From: Welwitschia mirabilis
Lineage: Eukaryota; Gnetophyta; Gnetopsida; Welwitschiales
Reading direction: 5' to 3'
DNA: 64,000 nucleotides
NCBI GenBank assembly: GCA_051453625.1
Contig: JBOZIK010000001.1
Location: forward strand, 34,857,960-34,921,959
Every line of letters starts with the position of its first letter. Positions within the stretch are counted from its first letter, which is position 1. Position numbers and translations under genes: made by a program. The notes below the pieces were generated by a model, which made no database searches, was not told the origin of the DNA, and saw nothing but the letters and a program-made list of their open reading frames with translations. Below, one piece after another: positions 47,493-59,500 of this stretch.

Positions 47493-48760
47493 TGTTATTG
47501 TGCATATTTATGTAATCATTACATCCTTAAGTAAATCCTATAAATCACAAATACTTGCATAAGAATCATGCTAGTATAGATAAGAGTTAACTCGAATGTT
47601 GTATTTTGTCAAAGGCACTAAGGTGCAAAGTTAAGTAATTGATTTAAGTAAAATATTTTTAACATTTTTTATTTAAATCAAGAAACAATAATAATGTAGA
47701 ATAAAAATGCAAGATAAATGTAAATGCAATAGTTATAGATAAGATGCAAATGAAAATATACTAAGTAATAGATCTATTTGACTACCAATCTTCATATCAT
47801 AAAGATCACTCCTTAAAACCTAAATCAATAAAGAAATACTATTACTAAAATATAATCAATTTAAGTAATAAGGCACATTGAATAGAGTATAATGAAATGA
47901 AAATATTCTAGTTATAGAAATGTAATAAGAAATGGAGTGCAAATACTAAACTAAGAATATTAATCTTAACAAAGACTGCCCTCATGATCTAAATTAATTA
48001 TGAAGCTATTATGAAATCATAACCAACATAAACCATAAGAGAAATGCAAATAATAGAAGTAAAGAAATTATTTTATTAATCTTAAATCAAGCATTCACTT
48101 ATAAAGAAACAACACCTCAATGGAGGATACACAACCAAACACCAAGAAAGACTTATCTCTATAACTATTGGTGAACCTCTTATCCTTTGATCTTTCATCA
48201 CAAGATTGTTAAGTGTAAACGATAGTCTTAGTAATAAGGGAAAAAGTATTTATTTGTTTTTACATTAACATTTCTAAAAATAGAAGACCTTAATGGCTTT
48301 GACAAAACCCTAATGACTTAAAGAAGCACATGGAATCATTACAAAATTAAATTTATCATTACTTATAAATAAGTGTTGTTTTAAATATTGTTCAGATGTT
48401 GGAGGGGAATGCCACATTAAAAAAAGATGAGATCAACTTTTAGCTCTAGTCTAAGTCAACATTCTTTTTAGCTTGGGATGTGCTATTGTGCAATACTATC
48501 ATCCAGATGACTAAGGAAACATCACTTTTTTTGCATTCTTCAATTAAGTATTTTTAGTCTCCTTAAACATTAGACTTCTTTTTAGAATGATAAATGTTAT
48601 AATTTATTCTAAATGCCTAAAAAAAAGCTAAGGATTGCATATTTCCATGATAATTCCATTGACTCCTCATAATCATTGAAACTCCACATAAAATTAGCTA
48701 AATGTCCTATGAAAGTATTCAAAATACCCCTTCAAACACATATAATTTGACATTATAACA
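47493..48760 (-). repeat. Gypsy LTR4, minus strand
   Basis: From TGTTATTGTGCATATTTATG to ...ttgacattataaca. Read on the minus strand it aligns with the array LTRs: TGTTATAATGTCAAATTATA start, cataggacattt, gagttaactcgaatg region. The minus-strand purine run AATAAAGAGGATAAT next to 48760 is a possible polypurine tract for the pol to its right. Confidence 0.72.
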
Positions 48761-48989
48761 ATTATCCTCTTTATTGTCAAGATTTTTTAATTTATATTTT
48801 TCTTTTCATATTTTTTTGATATCATATAGGGTGCTAATGATAAAGATTTTAAATCCTTTTCAGATAAGTTGAGTTTCAAGACTAGATTAATGATATTTAA
48901 TTCTTTACTTTTGATGTTTTTAATATATGCCTTACTTATTTACTTTTAGTAGATTTAATTGAGATTCAAGGCTTAATCACATTTTTTCT

Positions 48990-51620
48990 AGAATAATTCT
49001 AATTGTATCATTTTTTTCCTTATCCTTATTTTTTATTTCAAAATCCTTAATCATCCTCTTAAGAGTAGGCATTTGTATTTCCATGAAAAGAAATGTTTTT
49101 GATTTGTAGACTAGTTTACATGGTATTGATCCAGTGATAGTTTTTATTATTATTTAATAGATCCATAGTGTGAAGCTCAAGTTTTTATGCCATAACTTCT
49201 TATTTGTTTGAATAAGTTTCTTTATATGTCTAATTATCGTTTTGTTTGTAGCGTTGGCTTGACCGTTTTCTTATGGATATATGAATGAAGAGAATGAATA
49301 TTTTACATTAAACTTTGTAAGAAATAATCTAATTTGGTTAATTTGAATAGAGGACTATTATTAGTTATTAAAACATAAGGGATTTCAAATCTCATGATAA
49401 GTTCTTCTAGGACGAAGTTTTGGACTTGTTTCATAGTAATTATTCATAATGGAATTGCTTTAACCCATTGACCCATTTTGAGAAGTATTTAGTTACTGTT
49501 AAGATAAAGGCATGTGATTAAAATGAAGGTGGATTTACTAGCCCTATGATATTTAATCTCCATTCTTTAAAAATCCAGATGAGGTTAATTGAGTGTAATA
49601 CATTTAATGTTTGATGTAGGACTAAGTGTAAATTTGATATTTATGATAATTTTTAACATAATTGACACAACTTTGTTGTAAAATTTTCTAATAATACCTT
49701 GATTAAATGATGTAAAAAGATAATGATTTTGTTCCCTAGTGTCTTTCATAGGAGTTGGAATGGACTTCTTTTAATATTTTTGATGCTTTAGAAGATTTAA
49801 GGCAACGTAATAAGACACCATAAAATGATCTTTTGAAAAGTTGATCTTGGATTAGGGAGAAGTTTATTGCTTTCATTCAAAAGTTTTTATTTTGAGAACT
49901 AGTGAAACTATCAAGTAGTATTTGATCTCTTAAATATTACATCATGTTTTCATATCAATCATCTAATTAGATTTCATTTCTTATGACCTTTGAACATTCT
50001 TCTTGTTTAATGTCTAAGATTTCACTTTCTTTCCATTCCTGCAAGTAGGACTTATATATTTCTAATATGTTTATAATTTCTTTCATTATTAAATCATGTA
50101 GAGAATAGTTGGCAAAATTGGTTATGTAATCTACTATTTTATTTTTCCTTCATGAAGTTGACTTAATTTCATAGTTATCCAATTGGGATGTACTTTTCTT
50201 GGTTTCTTTCAAATACAGTTGTAGATTTGTGAATGTACATTTATATGTTTCAATGACTTGATTAATCATGAGTTGAAAATCTCCAATGATTTTCAAGTTG
50301 TTTAGCCCTAACTAGATGGATATGTTAAGCACTCTTAGTAATGCTTCATACTTAACTATATTATTTGTATATGAAAATTTAAAATTAAATGACATGGGCA
50401 TGTAAGTTTTATATTCCGTTTTGATTTTTTGCTTTGTCAAAATACATGTAGATATCCTACTTATCTCCTTCTTTCAAAAATAAGATGCATTCATCTAGGA
50501 CTTAATCATTGGATACATTACTTTCTTCTTTTTCTTGTTGAGGTAATTCTGCTATATGTTCTATGATGCATCTTCCTTTAAGTAAATTCTATGATTGAAA
50601 TTATAAATTAATATTATCTAAGAATGAGGCCATTTTGTTAATCTTCTTCTTTTAATTGAAAACTTAAGTATGTATTTTAGTATATTTTTATTACTGATCA
50701 CTATTATCTTCCCTTCAATCATGTAATACCTAAATTTCTACTAGGGAAATTCTAGACTTAAGCATTTTTTTAAATATTAGAATAATTCTTTTCATATTAA
50801 TGTAGTATTTAACATATGTAGTAGATTGACTTATCTTTGTAATCTTTTTTAATAAGTTCTTAATCTTTTTGAATGCTTCTTGGAATTTTCCATTCCAATT
50901 GAAGTTTGTGTTCTTTTTTAATAAGTTCATAAATGGTTTACACCTATTTGTTAATGTTGAGATAAAACATATCTTATTAATTATATTCTACTTTATATTC
51001 CCCTTAAGTCTTTCCATTTCTTAGGTGAAGGCATTTTTGTTATCGCTTTGACTTATTGGCGTCTATATCTACCTCAATTTTTAATATCATGAATTCTAAT
51101 AGTCTTTTTTATTAGACTCTAAAGATATATTTTTTGGGATTTAACTTCAAGTTATATTTCTAAGATATTTAAAATAATGTTTCTAAGTATTGAGGCTGTT
51201 GATTAGCCTATTATGATTTTACAACTATACATTAATATAGTCTTCAACAAATTTGTGCATTAAGTTATGTCACAGATAAGTCACAGCTTGTTGATAAGTT
51301 ATGCTATTATTCTTTAGTCCAAATAGCATCATGACATAATAAAATAGTTCCAGTGGAGTTATGAAGATGGTTTTATATTGATCTTTGGGATTGATAAAGA
51401 TTTGGTTATAGACTGAATACCCATTCATAAAATATAATAATTCATATCTAACTATATTATCTATCAAAATATCAATGTTTGGTAGGGGTTAGTCATCCTC
51501 AAGGATGACTTTATTTAAATTTTAAAAATATATATGTATCCTAATACTTATTCTTCTTTATAATTATGACCATATCTTCTTTAATTATTAAATTAATTTT
51601 GGGGTTTAATTTTCTAATCT
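48990..51620 (-). pseudogene. Ty3/gypsy pol (Tat-like) RT, RNase H and integrase, broken
   Basis: Minus strand, in order: RT piece 51270-51467 with YELLYFMNGYSVYNQIFINP, DQYKTIFITP and MMLFGLKNNSITYQQAVTYL (family GHELLSFMDGYSGYNQI...DQYKTTFTTP...MPFGLKNAGATYQ); FNWNGKFQEAFKKIKNLL near 50905-50850 (FxWxxxCQxAFxxIKxxL); integrase core FILTVTKYFSKWVKGI near 49480-49430 and IPYVLITNNSPLFK near 49385-49340 (second Asp replaced by Asn); and a C-terminal block ending LVYKSKTFLFMEIQMPTLKR near 49115-49060. That last block, KLVYGxEAVLPxEIxxPSLR, is characteristic of the Tat group. RNase H between them is heavily decayed. The RT active site is not clear. Many stops. Confidence 0.82.
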
Positions 51621-52235
51621 TTTGATTGATTAGGATTATTCCTAGCTTGGTTACAATGTTATGCATGATTATAGATTTACTTATGCCTAGCATGTCTTTG
51701 TAGTATCATGTGAAAACATTCCTATACTTGAAGAGAACCTATTATAGTTCATCCTTCAAATTTATCAATAAGGCTTGATTGATTTTCAATGATTGATATT
51801 TGTCCTAAGGATTGATACAAAAGTCATACATTTCTATGTTTTAAAAGGTAGATAGAGACATTGTAATTTTGTGGCTCTTTACATCTTCATAGATTAATTG
51901 GTCTTCACAGTCTTCATCTCAATTACTTTCCAAGGTGAAATGAAAATAGATAGAAAGATGTTGGTTTAGGTGTCTAAACTTGTGATTATTTTAAATGAAT
52001 TCTGATGAATCTATGATCTTCTTAAGTGTTGCAATATTACCCCATTTTCTACTTTTCTTTTTCTTTTTTATAGTGAAAATAACTTCTTTTAATTTTTTTC
52101 ATATTGTTTAAACATTTACAAATTGTTTTATGAAATGTAGGTATATAAAGCAAGAAAGTTAATTCTAATTCTTGGCACATTTGGCCTAACTAATTATATC
52201 AATAAATTAACACCATGAATTTAGTCTTCTTTTGT

Positions 52236-52236
52236 A

Positions 52237-52288
<52 letters not shown>

Positions 52289-52296
52289 CATATGCA

Positions 52297-52363
<67 letters not shown>

Positions 52364-52379
52364 GTGTGTGTGTGTGTGT
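52236..52379. repeat. (TG)n microsatellite, about 140 bp
   Basis: TG/CA repeat with a few interruptions (tatatg, gcgtgcatatgcatgta, tatgtgtatg). Open frames here (Cys/Val or His/Thr repeats) are by-products of the repeat. Confidence 0.98.
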
Positions 52380-52779
52380 AAAGTGTTGTTATTATAGCTT
52401 TAACTTTATAAAGAAAGGGGGGAGGCTTCAAATTATTGACTTCCAATGGTTTATATTCTTCACAAAAAGCATGGGTTAAGAGAAAGAAACTGGCATGTAA
52501 AGGGTTTTCTTTTGGTATATTACATCACAATAATTTCTTACTTCATTGAAAGAATTTGCATGGTAGTTTGAAGTGCATAGGAAGAAATCTTTAAAAAGTA
52601 AACCATGGTGAATAAGTATTTATCTTGTAGAATAGGTTTCTTTTTGGATTTTGGCATTTGCCATTTTTATCCTAATTTATAAGCTTAATTTTATCTATCA
52701 CAATGGAAGTGATTCATAAAAGAAGATGGTGTTAAAAGGTTTTCTAGCTTTATAGCATAGTAAACCTTCATCTAAAACT

Positions 52780-54682
52780 TATTCGAAAGAAAGAGGAGAT
52801 GAAGAAGTAACTCCAAACGGAAAATTTGTTGGATCTTCATCTTTGTACATACCGATTATGGAAGAAGAGTCAGATAATTTAGACAATGTTGAGATCACAG
52901 ACTTTCAACTTGGTGTATGTTTGGACATAGTAAGAAAGAGGAATATGAGATCAAGGAGTAAGGTAATAGAGTTTGAGAAGATTGAACTACATTTGAGGTC
53001 CAGTTCTTCAAAGAAGCATAAGATTTAGGAGGATAAAGAGGAATTATAGTGTTTAATGTCAAAAAAGTAGAGTTTGACATTTATGAGAAAGCATGTTAAG
53101 AATGCAAACTTGGCTGACGTTTTGGAGTAGAAGCCATATTGGAAAGAAGAGTTGGTTCAAAATAATTTGTTTAATTTACTTTTTTTTTACATGTGCAATC
53201 ATTTTATACCTTTTCAATTTTAGATATAGTGTGGTATTTTTCAAAGAGAATAAGACTAATGAAGTTCATTTGAGACAGTAAATGTATTTCAATTTCCATC
53301 AATCATTTAAAAGAGATTTTTGATTTAGTAAATGGCAAAGACCATATAAAAAATGAGTAAGTTAAATAGAAAAGGATCAATCTTTCACATATTTTGGAGT
53401 TAAATCCAAGCTAGAATTTGATTTTCTAGATTTTGTTAACTTATTTTTGTTTAAGAGTGATGCCTAATGGTCACTCTAATTATTTAAGATTCATAGTTTA
53501 GATTTTCAAAATCCTATATTCTATGTTTAAAGAAAGAAAATTTTTAAATGATGATCTTGAATGAGGTCAAGGATGTCTTAGACGATGGAACATTTTAAAA
53601 GAAGCTAAGGGTACACTTTCCCCTTTGGTTTTCAATTGAATTACTTTCTCTTAAATTACATTTGCAAATTGTTATCTTTAAGTGGTAATAGGAGATTGTC
53701 TTGGTGAGATATTTTTCAAAGGTTAAAGATGGAGAGAGTTTCATCCAGATTGGTGAAATGTCTTTAAATCTATTAAACATTTCAAGTAAATTTGGGATTA
53801 AATCTATAGGTTATGAATTTGATAGGAAAGATAAAGTTCTCTAATAGAAGTTTGCTCTCTGACTTACTAAGTCATTGAGATTTCTAGCTTGTGATAGTAG
53901 TGGTCTTTTATCTTTTATGATGAATAAAAAATTGGAAACTAAGGGAGATGAAGAAGTGCCTTAAGAAGAGACACAAGTGCTAGAGGAAGTCTCAGAGAAA
54001 CTTAATGTTGTCATTGACTCAGCTTTGAAAAGAGGTATGGGAAGTACCCCTTTTTTAAGGAATGGATTATGCACATTTATCTTTTCTTTGGATTTTCAGT
54101 AACACTGATTTTCAAGGTAACGAATTTTAATGAGATACATTTCCCTATAGTAGATAAAGAAGAGGAACTCAAGATTAAAGATGTGAGCCTAAAATATGCT
54201 TAATTTGTGATTTTGATTTTAGACAGTGCTTATTAATTAATAGTTTCTTCATTTTCCCTTTTTCGTGAATTTAGATGTGCATTAATATAGGTAAGGGCTT
54301 GAAATTTATTTACAAATCTAAAAAAAAGGCCTATGTTAATTTGTAAGTCTTGTTGTAAATTTCAAATTAAAAGACATCTCTAGGAGAATAGAATGGTAGA
54401 GCTTGTGAAATAGGGGAAGCATAAAATAGTATGTACTCTTTTTGATAATTCTTTGTTAAATCTTTTTCTTTTATTTAGTGAATGACAACATAAATCAACA
54501 AAGATTGATTGATTGAAGACATAAAAGATGGAATTGAAAAAGAAAAACCATGAATTAAAGGATTTGAATTTTGGTTTAATGCATAAAGTTGTTAAGGAAA
54601 TTTCAATATTTAATTCCTTTGATGAAGATGAGGATTTAATTAATTTGTCTTTTCTAGCAAAAAAGGTGAATTGTTCGAAAGG
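52780..54682 (+). other. Coding-like, unidentified; several short frames
   Basis: Plus-strand pieces have balanced, polar composition: MYIPIMEEESDNLDNVEITD and FQLGVCLDIVRKRNMRSRSK in 52843-53028, and MELKKKNHELKDLNFGLMHK to DEDEDLINLSFLAKKVNCSK in 54528-54681, which runs into a gap. Between them stops are frequent. The first piece could be the end of a retroelement gag or a host-like gene; the second looks like a coiled-coil start. No known motif is recognised, and no promoter or splice structure could be established. Confidence 0.3.
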
Positions 54683-55627
54683 NNNNNNNNNNNNNNNNNN
54701 NNNNNNNNNNNNNNNNNNNNNNNNNNNNNNNNNNNNNNNNNNNNNNNNNNNNNNNNNNNNNNNNNNNNNNNNNNNNNNNNNNNNNNNNNNNNNNNNNNNN
54801 NNNNNNNNNNNNNNNNNNNNNNNNNNNNNNNNNNNNNNNNNNNNNNNNNNNNNNNNNNNNNNNNNNNNNNNNNNNNNNNNNNNNNNNNNNNNNNNNNNNN
54901 NNNNNNNNNNNNNNNNNNNNNNNNNNNNNNNNNNNNNNNNNNNNNNNNNNNNNNNNNNNNNNNNNNNNNNNNNNNNNNNNNNNNNNNNNNNNNNNNNNNN
55001 NNNNNNNNNNNNNNNNNNNNNNNNNNNNNNNNNNNNNNNNNNNNNNNNNNNNNNNNNNNNNNNNNNNNNNNNNNNNNNNNNNNNNNNNNNNNNNNNNNNN
55101 NNNNNNNNNNNNNNNNNNNNNNNNNNNNNNNNNNNNNNNNNNNNNNNNNNNNNNNNNNNNNNNNNNNNNNNNNNNNNNNNNNNNNNNNNNNNNNNNNNNN
55201 NNNNNNNNNNNNNNNNNNNNNNNNNNNNNNNNNNNNNNNNNNNNNNNNNNNNNNNNNNNNNNNNNNNNNNNNNNNNNNNNNNNNNNNNNNNNNNNNNNNN
55301 NNNNNNNNNNNNNNNNNNNNNNNNNNNNNNNNNNNNNNNNNNNNNNNNNNNNNNNNNNNNNNNNNNNNNNNNNNNNNNNNNNNNNNNNNNNNNNNNNNNN
55401 NNNNNNNNNNNNNNNNNNNNNNNNNNNNNNNNNNNNNNNNNNNNNNNNNNNNNNNNNNNNNNNNNNNNNNNNNNNNNNNNNNNNNNNNNNNNNNNNNNNN
55501 NNNNNNNNNNNNNNNNNNNNNNNNNNNNNNNNNNNNNNNNNNNNNNNNNNNNNNNNNNNNNNNNNNNNNNNNNNNNNNNNNNNNNNNNNNNNNNNNNNNN
55601 NNNNNNNNNNNNNNNNNNNNNNNNNNN
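54683..55627. other. Scaffold gap (945 N)
   Basis: Unsequenced. Frames spanning it on either strand are meaningless. Confidence 0.95.
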
Positions 55628-55645
55628 TTTATTTCTTTTCTTTTC

Positions 55646-55700
55646 TCTTCTTCTTCTTCTCCTTCTTCTTCTTCTTCTTCTTCTTCTTCTTCTTCTTCTT
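55646..55700. repeat. (CTT)n microsatellite
   Basis: ctt/ttc repeat with one ctcctt interruption, directly beside the 945-base gap. It yields artificial poly-Ser, poly-Leu or poly-Glu frames. Confidence 0.97.
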
Positions 55701-55740
55701 TTTTGTCATAGGTTTGATTTGATTTAACATTGATCATATT

Positions 55741-56520
55741 CTTTTTTTTTAATTTCTAGATTTGAAATAAATTTGTGAAGATATTACTTTTAAAAGGGTG
55801 GAAGACTAAGTTTGGTAGTTTTTTATAGTTGGGAGAAAATTTTTGCTTTCTATCAGATTATGTTCAAAACTTAAAAACTTTTTTATGGGATAAAGTTTTT
55901 TGATAATTAGAAGGCTTTCTATTTTTTTTGTTATGAACAACAAAAAATGTTTTTAAGGTAGTCAGTGCTCATTTTGCTTTTACTTTCTAATAATAGCAAA
56001 ATAAACTATGGTATGTAAGTTTATGCTATTTAAATTTTAGAAATATATGTATAGTATTACTATACTATAGTCTTATTGGTTTTATTTTTATGATTTTTTT
56101 TTTTATTAGTCATGGAATTGACAACTCATCTAAGAGTCAGTCATTAGGAATTTTGATGAAATTGAATTTGTATTACTTAAATTTATCTTTATCAATCTAA
56201 AATAGGGGATTAATGGTTTCCCTTTGTTAAAATTTATTTAATTCTAGTATTGTCTTGTCTTTTTTGGGTAATAGCGACTATTTCATCCCTCTTAAGTATG
56301 AGTTCTACAGATGAGTCATGATGAGATAATAATATAACTACTTTAGTGTTTTATATCTAGTGTCCTTCCAATAATAACTTGAATGAAGTCAAATTTTCAA
56401 ATATGAATCTCAATTTCTATTTTAATGTCACCTACATGCACATCTTATAAAATTAGTCTAAGTGATAATCTTTTTTCGTCATTGAACTATGGATTAGGAT
56501 GGTATTTCTTGTTGTTGCAG
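55741..56520. other. No gene seen
   Basis: T-rich on the plus strand. No extended frame, element end or recognised motif. Confidence 0.45.
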
Positions 56521-56845
56521 TGTGTGTTTTGTGCAATCTAGAAGTCCTTAAGTAAATCTATAAATCATATAACTTATAGAAAAACACACGCTAGTATATA
56601 CGGGAGTTTACCCGAATGTCGTAATCCCAATGAAGGAACTAGGCTTAGAGTTAGAGAATTGATTTCCAACAGTAGTTTTTGGTATTTTATCTTTTACTAA
56701 CTGAAAGTAAATAATAAATTAAATGTAATGAAAAATGAATGATGAAATGAAAGTAGATGGAAATGGGAATGAGATTCTACTTAGATCCTAATCCTTCTAT
56801 CACAAGGACTAACTTTCAGCCTTTCTGTCATAAAGACTATCAAGT
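56521..56845 (-). repeat. Gypsy LTR fragment (same family as LTR4)
   Basis: tgtgtgttttgtgcaatcta and then aagtaaatctataaatcata, cacgctagtatatacgggag, tttacccgaatgtcg follow the first 200 bases of LTR4 (47493 onward: aagtaaatcctataaatcac, gctagtatagataagagtta). CpG is partly retained (cacacgc, tatacggg, cccgaatgtcg), so this copy is less decayed. No primer site is seen to its left. A gap cuts it at 56846. Confidence 0.65.
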
Positions 56846-56945
56846 NNNNNNNNNNNNNNNNNNNNNNNNNNNNNNNNNNNNNNNNNNNNNNNNNNNNNNN
56901 NNNNNNNNNNNNNNNNNNNNNNNNNNNNNNNNNNNNNNNNNNNNN

Positions 56946-57130
56946 TTATCTTTTACAATTAGTAAAGATACTTATGAAAAGGCCAACACTTGCCTCCTGG
57001 ATCATAATAATACTACTAACCACCATTATCACCATGTGTCTCAACCATCATCTTACTCAATAATGTTACATCTCACTACCTTGTATCATCATTATCACTA
57101 CCATATTACATCAAGGATGCAAGTTATGTA
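56946..57130. other. Short contig piece, unassigned
   Basis: CAT/CAC-rich sequence (caccattatcaccatgtgtc) giving a His/Thr-rich frame that I take as composition-driven. It may be the continuation of the LTR beyond the gap. Confidence 0.3.
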
Positions 57131-57484
57131 ATATGTGAAATTAGGTTAATCCCATAATTAAATTTAATTTAGTTTTATATGATAAGCTAGGAACATAAGA
57201 ATTGAGGTGATTTATGTAGATTTATTAGTGAAACTAGCTGAGCTGGATGGTGGCACTAGCATTTTGGCCTCAGTTACCATCAACTTTTAATCATGTCCTC
57301 AAATGTGATAATTATCCTGTAAATGTCATGGGTAAAATGATAAGTTTAAAATTATTAAGAAAAATCAATAAAAGACATGTTTTTATGATAAATAGGTTAT
57401 ATTAATGTTTTTCATGAAGATAAATTGGTCAATTAACTTAATTATAATATCAATTTTTACATGTTAATAGTAATGGAACCAGCA

Positions 57485-57691
57485 ATTGGTATCAGAGCCA
57501 TGGGTGTTAGCTATTCTCAAGTTCAAATCTCCTTGGGGATTTTCCAATTCATGTGAGCACTTGGCATGTAGACTAAGGGGGGTATTTTTGGATATGCATT
57601 CCCATGCCTAGCCCAATAAGTGGGTAAATATGATGGATTTCATTTTCCACCTAAGTCACGACTTTTAGTATGATGGTAATGGACCCAACAA
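57485..57691 (+). mobile_element. TRIM-like miniature LTR element (candidate)
   Basis: attggtatcagagcca at 57485-57500 contains an intact initiator-Met-tRNA primer site (TGGTATCAGAGCC at 57487-57499). Only about 75 bases on is a clean polypurine tract, actaaggggggt (about 57571-57582). An LTR-like stretch follows, with agcccaataagtgggtaaat, and ends acccaaca near 57691. A PBS and PPT so close together with no coding space is the mark of TRIM elements. The 5' repeat would end at ...aatggaaccagca (57484), which resembles aatggacccaaca, but the rest of the pair is not convincing. Confidence 0.5.
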
Positions 57692-57729
57692 AACAAGTGA
57701 TAGAAGCCTAAAAAGACACATATAATAAG

Positions 57730-59500
57730 ACATGAAAAGAATGAATATTAAAAATAAAAACGATTAATTCCTAATCATTATATGCACTAGCATGCAGATC
57801 AAGAGATGGACACCTAAATAAAATTGAAGAATCATAAATAAGTGCATCAAAAATTGTAAGATATAATTGATCTCTAGATGGACCTTCTTTATTTCTTATC
57901 TAATTTAAAACATTAATATGATGAATAATATAAGCCTCCTTAGGATGAAACAAATCTATATGAATATCTATTTTAAGGAAATCTATCACTATGATGGTTT
58001 CATATTTAAAATGAAGTAATATTAAAAATGTGTTTCCTTTCAAACAAGCTAAATAGGAGGTACTTTAGGTGCATCACTAAAGAAAATATCATTCTAATGG
58101 CTTATAATATTATAAATCTCTAGACACCCATAATCAAATAGAAGCTACATATCTCCATTTATAAGAATATGAAAAACCCCTTTTTTTAAAGGTAAAATTC
58201 TAAAGAAAATCCCAAAAAAAGGTAAATTATCCTAAAGGAAACCCTTGATATGAGAGATAGCAAATAAAATGCTTTGCATTATGAAGAGTAGGAAATTTTT
58301 GCATTGAGTGAAGAAATAATTTTCAAATGTATCAAATCATTCATATTGCATTAATGACTACACTAAGAAGAAATAATGTAAGTAGAGTAAAGAAGATTGT
58401 AATATTTTTTTAAAGTTAGTAGGTAATATATGTAAATCATCTATCCACTTGAGAAAATCCAATATGTATTTATCATTATTATTTAGTTAAAGATTATGTT
58501 TTATAAAATCTTCTAACTTGAAATAAGAAAGAGCATTACTGTGAATGAACAATACAATGTTTAATATTCTATTCATATCTGCTGGCCTTGAAAATGGGTA
58601 CACATTAGAGAAATAATATTTTTACTTAAAGCATTGATGGAAAAAGTGAAATAGCCTATTAATTTATAAGATGATAAATGGATTTCTATGACTTTCAAAT
58701 TCTTTTAAACAAAATGAATGCCTCCTAATTTAATTGTATATAGGAAGGCTATCTAATTCATAGGTTTAACACCATTCTAGATAAACTAGCGTTTAGAAAA
58801 TACATTAGCAAATCTATCTAATTTTTTTAAAAAAATAATTGAATCAAATTTATTAACTTATTGTGAAATACATTCCATGTCCTACATAAAGCTTCAGCCT
58901 AATTAAAACAATCTGTAAATCCTACTCCACATATCTTTTCTGGAGGACAATAAATATTCTAGGCCATTATAGAAAATCTTTATTTATTATTAGATGTAAA
59001 TCTTGTATAACTTCTTAAAATAGCTCTCTTATAAGCTTATTATGAGGGAGCTATAAAAGAAGAATAAGAATTATTACTAAAGCTAGAATAAATAGATTTA
59101 CATATTAAGGATTACCTATAAGTGAAGTTTTCATATATTTATATTTATCTATTTTTTTAAAAGTTTATCTAAATCCCATATCTAAAGATTGCCAAGAGTT
59201 TCAAAATATTAAAAACAATTCATAAAACTTTAAAAATCTCTCAGACTGAATAGATAACTAAAAAGGAATAAAGAGCCACTAGTAATTGTTATGTAAAGCG
59301 AAATAAGAAAATAGAAGATTTCTTCCAATTTATTTTAAATATAAGAGTATGTAATATTAATCTATTTGATAGAAAAGATGTGAGGCCATTGGTATATTAT
59401 TTTAATAATAAAAAAAGAGTCATTTGCAAGCATATTAATAAGTTATTTAGGATAATTAATACTAAATTAGATCTAATTATTCATCTATGTAAATTACATG
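57730..59500 (-). pseudogene. Unidentified decayed long coding region
   Basis: The minus strand gives protein-like segments in a roughly continuous series for about 1.7 kb, broken mainly by stops at presumed Gln/Trp codons: SIQSERFLKFYELFLIF near 59265-59210, RAILRSYTRFTSNN near 59022-58980, CPPEKICGVGFTDCF near 58940-58898, EALCRTWNVFHNKLINLI near 58890-58838, SNVYPFSRPADMNRILNIVL near 58600-58545, ILDFLKWIDDLHILPTNFKK near 58470-58410, FSDAPKVPPI near 58095-58065, and FHPKEAYIIHHINVLN near 57950-57905. I recognise no RT, integrase or host domain. It could be an old host-gene copy or an integrated non-retroviral sequence. Confidence 0.35.

Noticed and set aside
52207-52479. His/Thr-repeat and Cys/Val-repeat proteins
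   Set aside because: Pure translation of the TG microsatellite on both strands and in several frames.
54528-55737. 350-400-residue frames on both strands
   Set aside because: They span the 945-N gap and end in the CTT microsatellite; only the first 51 codons on the plus strand are real sequence.
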